Source: Triangularia verruculosa (taxonomy: Eukaryota > Ascomycota > Sordariomycetes > Sordariales > Podosporaceae). From it: a stretch of 64,000 bases of DNA. Under the pieces are notes generated by a model, which worked only from the letters and a program-made list of their open reading frames with translations, made no database searches and was not told the DNA's origin. The stretch is taken from contig MU863878.1 of the NCBI GenBank assembly GCA_033296885.1, positions 124,001 through 188,000 of the forward strand, in the 5' to 3' direction. Positions 22,827 through 35,500 of the stretch are shown one piece after another. Numbering within the stretch: position 1 is the first letter of the stretch; each line of letters opens with the position of its first letter. The translations under genes and the position numbers were made by a program.

Positions 22827-23362
22827 AAGAGAAAGGCATGAAGTAAATGATCATACCGATATCATAGACAGGACCCGAGAGAATGCCGTCCTTATGCGGC
22901 ATGAAGTTGTTTGTGAGAACTGCTGAAGCTGTTGTGCAGAACAATGCCAAGAAATCCTCAGCTTCCCCAGAAAAACCCTCTCCCCACGTGACGTCACAAA
23001 ACTTTGCTACCCCTGTCCTACCGAGTGCCCCGCCGCGGGGTTGAAACAGCTTCAATGGAAGCTCAACTCAACCACATGCAAGACTCACCACTTCAGTGCA
23101 GCTCTTCACTGCTGAAGCTCTCATCTTCACAATTCCTGGCTCAGCTAGCACCCATATGAATAAGCACCACCTTCTCCTCAGGGGCTTCTCATCTTTATCA
23201 TCCTCTCTCTGCAGAAGAAGTGGACCACCCCACCTCCCAGCAAGACCGTTGTTCCCACCCTCCAGAGCCACAGTGCTTAATTTTTTCTCACCTCACCATC
23301 ACCACCACCACCATCAGTCATATCACTCACCCCCCTCCCCTTACCCCCTACCAACCGCCAAA
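22827..23362. other. Spacer between transporter and isomerase genes
   Basis: It contains the transporter 3' flank and the isomerase promoter/leader. The part from 23156 is in frame with the isomerase and open from an upstream ATG; see the finding on a possible N-terminal extension. A CACGTGACGTCA-like stretch at about 22985-22996 combines an E-box core (CACGTG) with a CRE core (TGACGTCA). Confidence 0.4.
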
Positions 23363-24193
23363 ATGTCCACCTCCACCACCACCACCTCCCCCGCCAATCT
23401 AATCGAGCAATCCAAACGCCTCGCCGCCTTCCAATCCGTCACCTCCCACCTCGTCCCCTTCCCAAACTACACCCGCATCGGCATCGGCTCCGGCTCCACC
23501 GTCATCTACGTCGTCGAAGCCATCTCCTCCCTCTTGTTGCCTTCAACCCTCTCTGCCATGACCTTCTACCCAACCGGCGCCCAGTCCGAACAGCTCATCG
23601 AAGCAGCCGGCCTCAACCTCCAGTACATCAACAAGCTCCCCCCCGGCGCCCTCCTCGACGTCTGCTTCGACGGCGCAGACGAGGTCGACCCCGCGCTCAA
23701 CCTCATCAAAGGCGGGGGCGCCTGCCTCTGGCAAGAGAAGATTGTTGTTACTTCTAGCAAGAAATTCGTGTGCGTGGCTGATTTCCGGAAGATTTCGAAA
23801 GGGTTGGGGACCTCGTGGACGAAGGGGATCCCGATTGAGGTTTTGCCTCTGGCGGCGAATCGGGTGCTGGGGGAGCTAAAGCGGATGGGGAGTTTGGAGC
23901 CGAGGGTTAGGCCGGGGTTGCCGGGGAAGGCGGGGGCGGTGGTGACGGATAATGGGATGTGGATTATTGATGCGCCGTTTAAGCCGCTGAGGGTTCACGG
24001 GGAGAGTGATAGGGAAGGGGGGGAGTGGCAGGTGGATGAGCTGGCGGAGGAGTTGATTAGGATTCCGGGGGTGGCGGAGATTGGGTTGTTTTATGGGAGG
24101 GATGGGGTGCAGCAGCCGGAGGGGGGCGCGCAGAAGCCGGTGGAGGCGTATTTTGGGATGGAGGATGGGAGTGTGAAGGTGCTGAGTGCGTAG
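23363..24193 (+). CDS. RKI1: Ribose-5-phosphate isomerase A
   Basis: An intronless frame of 276 residues. The ATG at 23363 sits in CCGCCAAAATGTCC, a very good fungal start context, and the length matches the family. GIGSGSTV (about 40-47) forms the phosphate-binding loop, DGADEVDP (103-110) and KGGGACLWQEK (116-126) contain the catalytic Asp/Lys/Glu region, and VVTDNGMWIIDAPF is the conserved later strand. It interconverts ribose-5-phosphate and ribulose-5-phosphate in the non-oxidative pentose phosphate pathway, in the cytosol. The frame is also open upstream to ATG 23156. Codon third positions change abruptly from C-rich (before about 23740) to G-rich (after). Just after the C-terminal conserved part there is an insertion-like QPEGGAQKP. 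Confidence 0.93.
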   Translation: MSTSTTTTSPANLIEQSKRLAAFQSVTSHLVPFPNYTRIGIGSGSTVIYVVEAISSLLLPSTLSAMTFYPTGAQSEQLIEAAGLNLQYINKLPPGALLDVCFDGADEVDPALNLIKGGGACLWQEKIVVTSSKKFVCVADFRKISKGLGTSWTKGIPIEVLPLAANRVLGELKRMGSLEPRVRPGLPGKAGAVVTDNGMWIIDAPFKPLRVHGESDREGGEWQVDELAEELIRIPGVAEIGLFYGRDGVQQPEGGAQKPVEAYFGMEDGSVKVLSA

Positions 24194-27100
24194 GGGGTGA
24201 GATGTGAGGAAAGGGGGGAGTAATATACACATAAAAAGGGGTGTTGTGACGCTGGGTGAGAGGCAGAGGTAGAGTATAGACTTGGATATATTGACTCAAA
24301 AACAGGGAGCTATTGCTGGTACATACGTATCTTGTGGTGTGGGTCAAACATGTGGGGAAGAGATGCCAGGTTCTCAAAGACAATACACGGCACTAGATAC
24401 CCGTAAGTGCTCTTGTAGGTTGTCCAAATGTCCATCTGCAATGAGTGCCGGCATGGCATCTGGCGACAGTCTCTCAGCCAATCGACATCTGACAAGCTTC
24501 TGCTGTTTGCCTGCAAGGTTCCTTCCATGCAAAGCGTGGCTCTTCAACAGCAGAGATCAGTGCATGCTCCATGTATTCGACCCGAGGCAATATCTGCAGA
24601 GAGCGACAAAGAGAGCAAGATAAAAAGCTCTTGTGAACTCTTGTCAGGTCCGAGAAGGTGACATCATTGCAATCATATCTTAGGCATCACAGCATGAGAT
24701 CGGAGCTCAAGAACACTGTTATCCAAGATACACTGCGGCCGTCTCTCAAATCTCCACCGGCCCGAGAGATCTTATTTCCCAGCTTATTAGTCAAGGTTCC
24801 GGTTTGTTGGGCCAGAAGCGACAACCCTTCAGATAAAGCTAGCTACCAGCGGCCCGAGATGGTGAACCGCAGGCTGACGCTGTTGACCATCCCACCGGTA
24901 GCTCAAGCAGCAGCTGAGGAAGAAAAACCCGTATTCTTTCGTCAGGCAACCAGTAATGAAACGAAAAAAATCGGGATCCCGGACGCCACAACACCTCGGA
25001 TTGCTCGGGAGTGAAGGGCTCGGTGAAAGCAAGATTATCTAGCGTGGCAATTGTGCAACGTGAACTTTCTTGTCCTTTAAGGTCGATTCATCTACCGGCA
25101 TAAAGTCATTGTCAAAAATCCGAAATTCCCAATGTGTAGGTTTGTCGGCTTGTTGAGTGTTAAAGCCGATGACAAGGCACCTAGCCGCAATCGCTTTTCG
25201 GGGGTGGGGTGCGGGCGTGCGGTGTGGCCAACCCAACCGCCGGCAAGGCTTCCGAGTTCGTCCCGGCAAACTATCCATGAGATAGGCGGTTGGTTTGGCT
25301 TGTTGCCAATAATCTTGTGATAGCCGCTTACCTCATAACAAGAGACTGATAAAAGAGCCACGGCTTGGAAGCCAAGCAACCCGCCCCCTCCCCAAAAAAA
25401 ACTCGGGGGCGGAAGCAGCAAGCGCCGAGTCCGTCTCGGGTGCGGGAGTGATGGAACCTCGGGCTGCAACTCGGGAGGGTCTCACCACACTTTCATTTGT
25501 CCTCCCCCTCTTAACAAACCAACAAGCGAAACAACATGTGTGTGTCGATCAAAGGTGGGCAGTATTGGGCAACAAGACTGTAAATCATCGGCGCGGGGGC
25601 TACCAGTAATATCGAAAGCTTGTCCTCTTTCCGGTGTGTTGCGGCGAGGAAATGGGCAGAGGATAAGATAGATAGTCTGTGCCACCTCCTTCCCTCCGTC
25701 TCCGCCTCCGCAAGTTTCATCTGACAGTGCAGCGAGGCTTTCTCAGCTGAACGAGTTGCCCCAGATTGGCGCTGCCAATTTGTGGCTGACAGGCAGCCTT
25801 GATACCTTTCCGATCTTTGACCAAGTTTATTTCTGGATTAACTTGCTGAAGAGAAAATGGATGGGTCGGGGGAAGGTCACTGGCGGCCTTGGTTCGGGGC
25901 CATGCCAATCGGGCGCGGGAGAGGGGGACAACGACACGGCTCGGTGCCAAGGATCTACATGATGTCCAATTCCGCCCTGGAGCTAAAGCGGAGGAGTGAG
26001 ACGGTCACGGCGATTTAATGTAAAAATGCAAATGACAGTCGCCGAGTGAAGGAGCGCGATGCGTTTTGCGTGTGCTTGTGTAATGTATCGGCACCTACTT
26101 ATCCATAGGTCCGATGGCCCAGCCAAGACCTCGAGCGATTGGTGGTGGTTTCGGTGGTGATGAGGACGGGAGCTTGAGGAGTTGGGAGGGTGCCGGGGAA
26201 GCCGGATTGGCGAGGTGAGTCAAAGGGACAGGCCGCACCTCCTCCGTTTGTCACTGAAAGGCTGCCGGCATTTCTGACGTCGTGGGGAGAGGGAGATAGA
26301 TTTGCCAAAGACACGGAGCTGTATGGGGTAAATAGAGGTCAAATACAACTTGTATCTATTAATGGCGACGACACTTTAGCCTGTGATGCTCTGCTGCTGC
26401 GGACGGGCGGAGGGCCGAGAGAGGAGGACTTCAGTTCCAGTTCCTTTGATGGATGTTGCGAAGACGGGAAGCGGCCGGTGAAGGAGGGGTTGCGTTGGAA
26501 ATGGTGAAGGGGCCAGCTCCACTGCACCGAGGTGACTTCCATGTCACTGGGTGCGCGGCGGACCCACTTTGCTTCCGATTGCGTCGTGTGCTTCCCCCGT
26601 CGGTCTGCCTGCTCTCCGGGCCCTTCGTTTTATCCCGCCCTTTTGGTGTTTGTCAGTGGTGCGTTTGCATCCGGGATTTTGTGCAGTTCATTTCATGTGC
26701 ATCTCTGTCATTCAACCTCTGACATCAGGAGAAATAAAACAGGAGGCAGGAAAATGCCCAAGCCCTGACAGAACACGGTGGTGCCGGGGTCGGATTGACT
26801 GGCGGCCGAAGCGCCCGAGCAAAATTGGGAAATGGCTTGGCTCGGAAATCCGGGATATGTGGAACTGCACTCCGGCGAACAAGACACCGATTGTCGATTT
26901 CGCCTTAGCCCCATCCCCAAGACCAGACAGATCTCAATAAATCGCTCGCTGCAGACAAATCCACTGCGGTGTTAAAATTGCATTTCTCTTTCTCTCGAAG
27001 GAGAAGCTGAAGAAAAGGTGATGAGACCGGGCGGCGCAGCAGCCTCGAGGCACCTCAAACACGGGTGACGGGTCATTGCCCGATCATGCCTCGGGACACG

Positions 27101-28467
27101 TTAGGGCAGAAAGGGGGCCACCTAATTACCGTTTCCTTTTGGTGGCAGTCAGTGGCCGTTGCGCAACGGAATGTGAAGCCTAGAGCCCAGCAGCAGCGGG
27201 CCCGCCGCAAAGTGTGACTCGTTGGACGAGGTAAAAGCAAAAGACAAAAAAAAAAAACGCCGTCCTCATAAAAGGTACGGCCGGAGGTGCGAGTGACTCC
27301 CCTCTTCTCCACCACGGGGTCTGGAACTGAAAAAGCTACCGTCCCGCATGTAGGCCGGGAGCCAAATGACGGGAAATCGCCGTGGCACCTAGAACCTAAA
27401 CAGGTGGTGGTGAGGTGGAGGAGGGGGGGTACGAAGGTATCCGTAACAGCTGGGAGTTGGGCTCCGGCACACAGCCCAGAGTCGGAGCACAGCGCCCAGC
27501 CGACCATCGCAACCGCCATCGTAGGCATCGCTGGTGTCGCAAGCTCGCAGACGCCTCTCCCCCTGCGCACGGCGCGTGCATTGGCGACCTTTTTTTTTTC
27601 GAGGAGAAGATTGGAAATTCACTAGTTCTTTCCGAAGATCCAAATCATGGTAAGTCGGGAGGTACGGATAGGTAACCACAATGTAGGTAGCATGGGCGCG
27701 GCGGGTGGTCTACCGATCAGCGGCTGGTTTGAGCCGGATTGCTTTGGCTGAGGCATCGCGGTGTCTCGGTGGGAGTTCCTGGGCAATTCCGGGCTTGTTT
27801 CCTCTCACGATATACTCTGGACATGTGAGCAAGAAGCTGGCGCTACCTTATCTCCAGACGCTCGTTGAGGCAGCGGAGATGGCGAAACTCAGATCGGGAT
27901 CGCTTTCTCCAGTGCCGGGGCCGGCTTGCTTTGTGTCGCGGCGCTGACAGTGGCGGCGGACGCTGTTTTCGCTGGCCTGAGGGGCTGCTGGTAGCGACTG
28001 CTATCTGGCAGGCCCCACATTAGTGCACGTCTTCCTTGGGACCCCGGCACCATCAGCCGATCCGCCCGCTCGATTGTGGCCCTCTTTCCAGAGCGCTGCC
28101 GCCGCCTCCCTTCCCTCGCTTCCTGAGGTTCCAAAGTCCGTCCGAGCCTTTTTACCCCATCGCCCCCGTCATTCCGTCCTTCCTGGCCTCGCCCTCCCTC
28201 TTCTTCCTTTTTCCCACTCGCCCTCGGACAGAGCTCACACCCTCCGCCGACGACATCACCTCGGCGCGCCGTTCATATTTCTGTCTTCAGTGCCAGGTGA
28301 CCTCCGGCGCACCTCCGGACTCATATTTTTTTCCTCTCCGGCTTCCTCGGACTTGTATCGGGCCACGGACCACTTGTTTGTACGAAGGGAAATTCTTTCA
28401 TCATCGCCAACATCACCGCTTCCTTCACCTTTGCGCCATACTTCTCCAACAGCAACCAACCTCAGCA
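24194..28467. other. 4.3-kb gene-free stretch, probably promoter and leader of the transcription factor
   Basis: I find no convincing protein, RNA or transposon here. Open frames are short and overlap on both strands. Base composition is GC-neutral without RIP scars. The last 450 bases (from about 28020) are pyrimidine-rich and lead straight into the transcription factor start, as in a long 5' leader. Very long upstream regions are common for fungal developmental regulators, which is consistent but not proof. Confidence 0.4.
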
Positions 28468-31100
28468 ATGGCGTCGGTCGTGCGATCGACAGCCCTCCGG
28501 GCCGGTGGTGCCTGTGTGCGCTGCCGAAAGGGCAAGACCAAATGCGTCTACGAAAACGGCAGAGCACCGTGTAAGAACTGCGCCAAGGGCATGCACGAAT
28601 GCTATCTCCCCTCGGAATCAATGGCCCACGGCGGCCATGGAGTATCACCCGCCCGGATGCAGCATCGCGTTAGGGAGTCTTTGCCCAGCGAGCGGGTGGT
28701 TTCAAGCAGCGCTGCTGTTGATCGCCAGCTACCGGCCGGACCCAGCTCTAGCGTGTCGCGTCACAGTTCGGCGGCGCATGAAAAGTACGTTGCTGTCTTT
28801 CTCTCTCTCCAGTCAATCATTTCCTTTATTCCTTGCATGACGGACGGACACATCTTTGTTGGCTGTTTTTTGTGTTTTGCCAGGTCCGGACGCATCCGTT
28901 TCGAGCGCGTTCTTTTTTGGGCGGCTCCGGATGCCTCGACCCGCCCGGTTTGCGTTTTCTAGCGTTGCCTTTTCGGAGTTGGGGGGCCACACGCCCCATT
29001 TTTTCCGCCCGGCCCTCATTTCCCAAAATCAATTTTCTGTCTGTCCCGTCTCACCCACCTCCCCCGACGCCCTCTTCCTGCCCCTCAGCAAACGGAGTCT
29101 TCCCAGTGGCTGGCTCCACCCTGACCGGATCACGATACCGCCCGAGTTCCATACATACCGGATGAAGTGTGTGATCGGCCCGGAACTAACACCATGGCGT
29201 TGAACAACAGGCTTACACCCGAGCTCATGACGGAATGCGAGCGAGTCATCACCAAGACGCTGCCGGCCTGTGTCGCCTTTCACAAGCCGACCTTTTTGGT
29301 GGCACTCAAGAATGCCTCGATGGAGCCGACCATGGTCAACGCGCTCCTGACCACGGCTGCGCGGTAAGCACCCACCCACCGTCCCGCCTCGCTCTGATTG
29401 GCTCGTTTCCCTCTAACTCGATTGCCAGGCACTCCCCCGCCATGATTCGTCGGTATGGCGGTCACGGTAGCAGTAGCACTGCGGCCGAGCACTTTGCCAA
29501 CAAAACCATCAATCTGGTGATGCAAAATCTGGACACACCCAGCCTTGCCGATATCCAGGCTGTCTGTCTCTTGATCCTGCACGAATGGGGCTGCCGGAAT
29601 GCCGTTCGCGCCTACACCTATCTCGGCCTTGCAGCTCGCATGGCGCAGATGTACAGGCTTGTGCACCACCACAACTCGACCAATGAGCCCGACCAGTTCC
29701 AGATGGAGGAGTCGTTCCGCCGCACGCTCTGGCTGATTTACATCCTGGACTGCTTTTTGACCAGCAGCCCAGGACGCCATCCTGCACTGACCAATCTCGA
29801 TGTTCAAGATGTCGCTCTGCCGTGTGTCGACATGAACTACAACTTTACGAGTCCTGTACATGTTCGCACACTTAGCGGTGCCCCACCACCGGGCTTGAAG
29901 GATCCTTCTGCCCAGCTCAGCGAGGTCGGCGAGTTTGGCCACATCGTCCTGGCCACTAAGGCATGGCGCCAGGTTGTCGAGATGATGACTACGACGACAC
30001 TGGCCACCTTTTCTGACGAGAGATGTGTACAACTCGAGCATGATATCGAGGCCCTCAGATCGTCCCTGCCGATGCACTTTGCCGACAAGCCCAACAATAT
30101 CAACCTCCACATCACAATGGGCAGCGGTTACACATATGCCTTTATCCACTGCCTCTTGAACTGTGGCACCATCTTTGTCAACCGAAGACGCATGCTCCAA
30201 GTGGTGACCGATGAGAGCTTCAGCATCGACTTGTGGCGTGGCTCTTCCCACACCCACGTCCAGACGGTCGACAAGATCTTCACCGCTTCCCACAGCATCA
30301 TCCACTCATTGCTCGCCCTCGAGAGCGGAGCTGACAAGGACAGCATCCTGTGCTTCCCTCTCTTTATGCTCTTCGCCGCATTCACTGCTGGTTCGACCGT
30401 GGCTTACCTTACTCTGAAGGGCCTTGCCCCCGCCAACTCGAGCGAGTCCGCATCCAACATTGTCAGAGACAGTGTTCGCATGTGCCAGGACGGTGCCGAA
30501 TCATGGCCCTTGGTCATCCCTTGGCACCGTCACTTGTCGGTCATGTCCAAGGTGCTTCGCGATGTCAAGAGCGCGCCACGAGACAACAGGGTCCGCGAGG
30601 ACAGCAAGAAGAGGGCGCTTTCGCCTTCGGTCAAGGACGATAATGCCAGCCAGACCGACACGAACCCCGATGCGATGGACTACGAGCAACCCGACTCTGC
30701 CGCACTGGCCCAACCGACCCCTGTGCCAACCACCGAGAACCGCGCGAGCGAACCTCCTATGCCCCGCAAGATTGGCATCACCACCATCAATGGCGGTCCA
30801 GTCGGCGTGTCCACACCTGCAGACAGCCCGCCAGCGCCTACTCCAGTGGTGAAGGTCGATTCTCCTGCGCCCGCATCGCCAGGCTCTGCTCTCGGCGGGG
30901 CGCAATCATCGAGTGCTGGTCCCGATGTGCCGGATGTGGATATGACGGCGCTTGAGCTGTGCGCAGCCTTTGAGAGGCAACTGCTCGAGCTGGATGACTT
31001 GGCTGCTTTCATGGGGGGCGGAGTGTGAGTGTTTTCTTTCACCTTTCCGCTCGACCTGAGGCTAACGATGGCCGATGACAGTGGGAGTGCGCCGAGTTGA
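28468..31100 (+). CDS. Zn(II)2Cys6 transcription factor with fungal-specific regulatory domain
   Basis: Four exons (28468-28784, 29211-29363, 29429-31024, 31082-31100) join in phase to 694 residues. The DNA-binding cluster is at residues 16-45 with spacing C-X2-C-X6-C-X8-C-X2-C-X6-C (CVRCRKGKTKC then CKNCAKGMHEC). The fungal_trans middle homology region follows, with KLTPELMTECERVITKTLP, YTYLGLAARMAQMYRL and SFRRTLWLIYILDCFLTSSPGRHPAL (split here for length: the stretch lies near 29712-29784). A Pro/Ala/Ser-rich tail ends with ALELCAAFERQLLELDDLAAF. The first intron is long (426 nt) but has GTACGT and AACAG ends and restores phase exactly. The last intron (31025-31081) changes only the final few residues. 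Nuclear regulator; target genes unknown. Confidence 0.87.
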
Positions 31101-32517
31101 TCGCCTACACGCAAGCCTGCCTCGAGTGAAGAAAGCAAGGTACCAGCCGCCGCCGATGCTGGGTGGAAGAGGTGGCTTCCTTGCTGAGCAGCAGCTTCTG
31201 TAAATTATTCTTTTTTCGAGTTGTATTTGTTTGTACCATACTTGGCTGTTTTTTATCGTATTGCTCTCCAGGGGAATGTTCTTTCGGAATAATGGGGGAT
31301 GGATGTTTGGTGTTGGTGTTGGGGGGGATAAATGGGATGGATGGGTTTTTTTTTGTTGTGTCTGCTGGCAAGGAGTTCTTAGCGTTATGGATGGAGGGAA
31401 TTTTCACGACTGAACTGGGGGGCTTCTTTCTTGTTATTAATGGGTTCAGGCCATGGGAGGGGTAAGGGGTTAAAGGGGGTAAAAGTGTCTGTCTGGGTGG
31501 ATGGATGGATGGGAGATATTACTTCTACTGCTACTACTGGGAATGTACTGTTTTTTTTGTGCTGTCCACAGGTGGTACAGGGTGGAGGGGGGAGGGTGGA
31601 GTAGGGGAGGGAAAGCGTTGTGGTCTAATCTATCTTTGCCCATGTGGCTCATTTTATGTATTCAATCTTGAGAGCAAATCACGATGGAGTGATGGTGAAT
31701 GTGATCGGTGTCGGTGTGTGTGTAACGGTGTTTGGTAGGATCTGTGGTGCCGGAGGGAAATCCCGGCATGACTCGACTTTTTACCTGGTTGGGGATAAGT
31801 TCAGACGACGGTCCGGTTCATGTGATTATTTGCTTCTAATTAGACCAACAACTAACTAGAGGCCGTTGATCGGCGCCGTTTTTTTCACTAGTTTTTAACG
31901 GGCGGTGGTCGTGTGGTGGTGGATTGTAAGTCGTATGCTGTGCTGCAATAAATTATTGCTCATGTGCTTGCGTTGGATTGGTGCAAGTGCGTGGAAGAGA
32001 GGGTAATACTGCGTTAGTGTTACATGTCAAAGTTTGAGGAAGTTTGTGCTCGGGAATTGGGTGAGGGGAATGATTTGCGATGTCGGTTTGGGAGGGGGGT
32101 ATATGTCTTGAGGTGTTTTCTGCTGTTTTTTGTTGATGGGAGGATTTGGAAGGGGAGAATGTTGATTTGGTGTTTTGAGTATTGTGAGTGAAGCTGGAGT
32201 CGTCACGATTCTACGACGGATATTTGAACGACCAAGGGTGATGATATCTTTTTTAGGGAGAGCTGACTGCTTTAAACGGATCCTGGGGAGATTTGAGGGT
32301 GTGTGACGGCAATTTGACGACCCGTCACGATAATTTTGACGGGTTTTCGCACGACGGGAAGATCGCTATGAAGGAACGTTTATCGACGTGCAGCATTATT
32401 GTTATTAACGTTTGACGTACGGGAGCTTAACCGTGATATTCCGGCCATTAACGACGTTTTATAACGATTAATACCGACCTACCAATCTTCGACATCGTGA
32501 TCCTCACCGCCGCCAGA
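31101..32517. other. Intergenic stretch, G/T-rich then ACGAC-rich promoter
   Basis: The first kilobase is G/T-rich, with homopolymer T and G runs and a small TGGA run near 31497-31510. No gene is supported. From about 32200 the sequence becomes dense in ACGAC/GTCGT and AACG words and holds an inverted repeat at 32320-32344; this is the likely promoter of the JEN1-like gene. Confidence 0.4.
32320..32344. promoter_or_regulatory. Inverted repeat upstream of the JEN1-like transporter
   Basis: ACCCGTCA at 32320-32327 is the exact reverse complement of TGACGGGT at 32337-32344, spaced by nine bases and about 175 nt before the ATG. It could be a binding site for a dimeric regulator or a chance palindrome. 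Confidence 0.3.
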
Positions 32518-35500
32518 ATGACCACCACCAAGCCACTGAAGTACCTCTCCTCCCGCCTCTCAACTCTTGTTCCAAAATCAACTCACCTCTCCGACATTCC
32601 CAACCCCATTGGTCTCTTACGATCCCTCGACCGCCAGAACTGGGCGTTTTTTTCTGTGGCGTTCTTTGCTTGGGTACGTCTTTTCACTTATTTCCACCTC
32701 TTTAAGCAGCACTTCCCGCCTCTCACCTCTCACCGGTTGAACATGCCCTCCACCAACACCCTCCTACACCACCACCCCACCGAATCACACCAGAACCCAC
32801 CCCCTTCAACATTCCATTCCTGGATTCGCCCGTCCCGCCAACATCTATATCCTCCTCCCCCCTCCGTTCGTCTCGTTACACCCAATCCGCACACAGGTTG
32901 CAGTTCAAGTAAGGTACTGACTGTGGGTGAACAGACATGGGACGCCTTCGACTTCTTCACCGTCTCCCTCACCCTCCCGGATTTAGCAGAAAGCTTCAAC
33001 CGCACGCGCACAGAAGTCACCTGGGGGATTACTTTAGTTCTGATGTTCCGCACCGTCGGGGCGGTGGTGTTTGGGATCGCGGGGGACCGGTGGGGGAGGA
33101 GGTGGCCTTTTGTGGTGAATAATGGGTTGTTTGTTGTTTTGGAGTTGGTGAGTTCTTTTCTGTTTGCTGTTTTTTTTTTTGTTGCTGTTTTGGTTCCCCC
33201 CCCCCCCCCCCCGGTTTTGGGGTTGGCTTATTTTTGCTGTTTTGGGTTGGATATTTGGGGAGGATGGGGACGGGGGTGGGGGGGTTGAGAAGGGGAGGGG
33301 GAAAAGGGGTCGGTTGAAGGAGTGGTGTACGGAAGGGGATGGTTAGGTGCCTTTCAAGGGAAAAGGGTGGGAACAGACACCTTAAGGGTTTGAGGTAACA
33401 GGAACAAGTCCGCTCGGGGTTTGGGGGTGGAAGACATGGATAGAGAAAGCGCCTTCAGCAGCATCATGTCCGGGAACACCTCACGTCCATCCCATCCCGT
33501 ACCCAAAACCTACCGGACTATCCGTCCCCCTGGCGTTCGCGCGCGCAGGACACAGGGAGAGCAGCGGCTCGGTGTCCTTGACTTGTCGCAGGTTGAGATA
33601 CTCTTCAAGCTCTTCATGAGCAGCCTCCTCCTCTGCCGAAACCCAGATCCAAGCTGTGCAACCCCGAAATCGCCCAAAGACGACTCGACTTGATCGCCAA
33701 CCACTTTCTTCCGTCCCAAGTAGGGGACACCAAAAAGACGCTGCTAAGTCAAAAGCACTCTAAGATACATCACCATCGAAGATGCATAAGACTACAGCGC
33801 CTGGCCCGCCTTTCGTTTATCCCTTGCCAGCATTGCAAGTTGGAGATCCAGCTCTGCCATCGCGGCAACGGCGTCTGCTGGGTGCCCATCTTCTCTTCAG
33901 ACACGAGGTCTCAGAGAACCTGGAGATCCTTCAGCAGAGCACCATTAGCGCGCGGAGACGAGGGGATGGGCCCAGCAGCGCGTGGGAACGAGGGGGCGGT
34001 AATTGATATTCCTATTTGGCTTCAACTGTCCACAGGGCTGGGACAATATAGCCCATTATTGGATCGCACCTGTAACAGCATTGTTGCGGTTCCCAATCAG
34101 AGCAAGGCAAGTCCGTGCTCATGGCTGTCACCGAGGAAGTGCTGGCTGGTCCTCATCTGGCATGCTGCATCTTCTCGAACTCTTGCCAATGCGGCCCAGC
34201 AGCGCGGGGGAACGATGGGGGGGTCCCCAAGCTGGTAATCACACGTCTAAAGAAAATCATCACCCTTCGATGCCCAAAATGCTCGGTCGTGGGCTATTTC
34301 TGAGGCCCCCTCCCCAGATTGATGAACCCAAAACACCGGGATGCACCGTCTTTTAACTTTCATTTACCCCCCTTACCACACCTTGTATTCCACCTCGATA
34401 TCCTTTGTTTGACTGCACCAAATCAGATCTACTTACTAACATGACCTGCGTCTACATAGGCAACAGGCTTCTGCCAAACCTACCCCCAATTCCTCGCCTG
34501 CCGCGCCCTCTTCGGCATCGCCATGGGCGGGCTCTACGGCAACGCAGCCGCCACCGCGCTCGAGGACCTCCCCCCTATCGCACGGGGGCTAATGTCTGGC
34601 CTCTTGCAGCAGGGGTACGCGTTTGGGTATCTCCTTGCCACGGCATTCTCCCGGGCACTGGTTAATACCACGCGATATGGCTGGCGGCCATTATTTTGGT
34701 TTGGGGCTTGTCCGCCGGTGCTGATCATTGCTTTCCGGTTATTACTTCCAGAAACAAGGACGTATCAGAAGCAGAAGATGGAGAGGGAGTTGAAGCAACA
34801 GCAGCAGCAGCAGCAGCAAGAGGAGGAGGGGTCAGGGGAGGACGGTGGGGGGGAGGGGAAGGGTGTGACGCATGTTTTTTGGGAGCAGGGGAAGCAGGTG
34901 GTGAGGAATGAGTGGTTGTTGCTGGGTTATATGGTGCTGTTGATGGCGGGGTTTAATTTCATGAGTCATGGGTCGCAGGACTTGTACCCGGTGCTGCTGG
35001 ATACGCAGTTTTTGTTTTCGAGGGATGAGGGGACGTATATTCAGGTTATTGCCAATGTTGGGGCTATGCTTGGGGGAACGACGATTGGGTTTATGAGTCA
35101 GTTTGCTGGGAGGAGACTGAGTATTTTGGTGATGTGTGTGCTGGGAGGTGCGCTGTTGTATCCGTATACTGCGACGGATGTTGCTGATCAAGGGTGGGGA
35201 AGGATTGCTGCTGCGGCGTTTTGGGAGCAGTTTGCTGTTCAGGGGGCTTGGGGGGTGATACCCGCGCATTTGATGGAGTTGTCGCCGGCAAAGTTTCGGA
35301 CGTTTGTGGTTGGGACGTCGTATCAGCTGGGGAATCTGGTTAGTTCGGCGTCGAGTACGATTGAGAGTACGATTGGAGAGAGGTTTCCGCTGCCGGCGGA
35401 GATAGGGCCGGATGGGACGGTGCTGGGGCAGAGGTATGAATATGGGAAGGTGATTTTCATCTTTATGGGGTGTGTATATGCGTATGTGGTGGTGCTGACG

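Noticed and set aside
29280..30305. A 341-codon minus-strand frame opposite the transcription factor
   Set aside because: Antisense shadow of a long coding exon; no motifs of its own.
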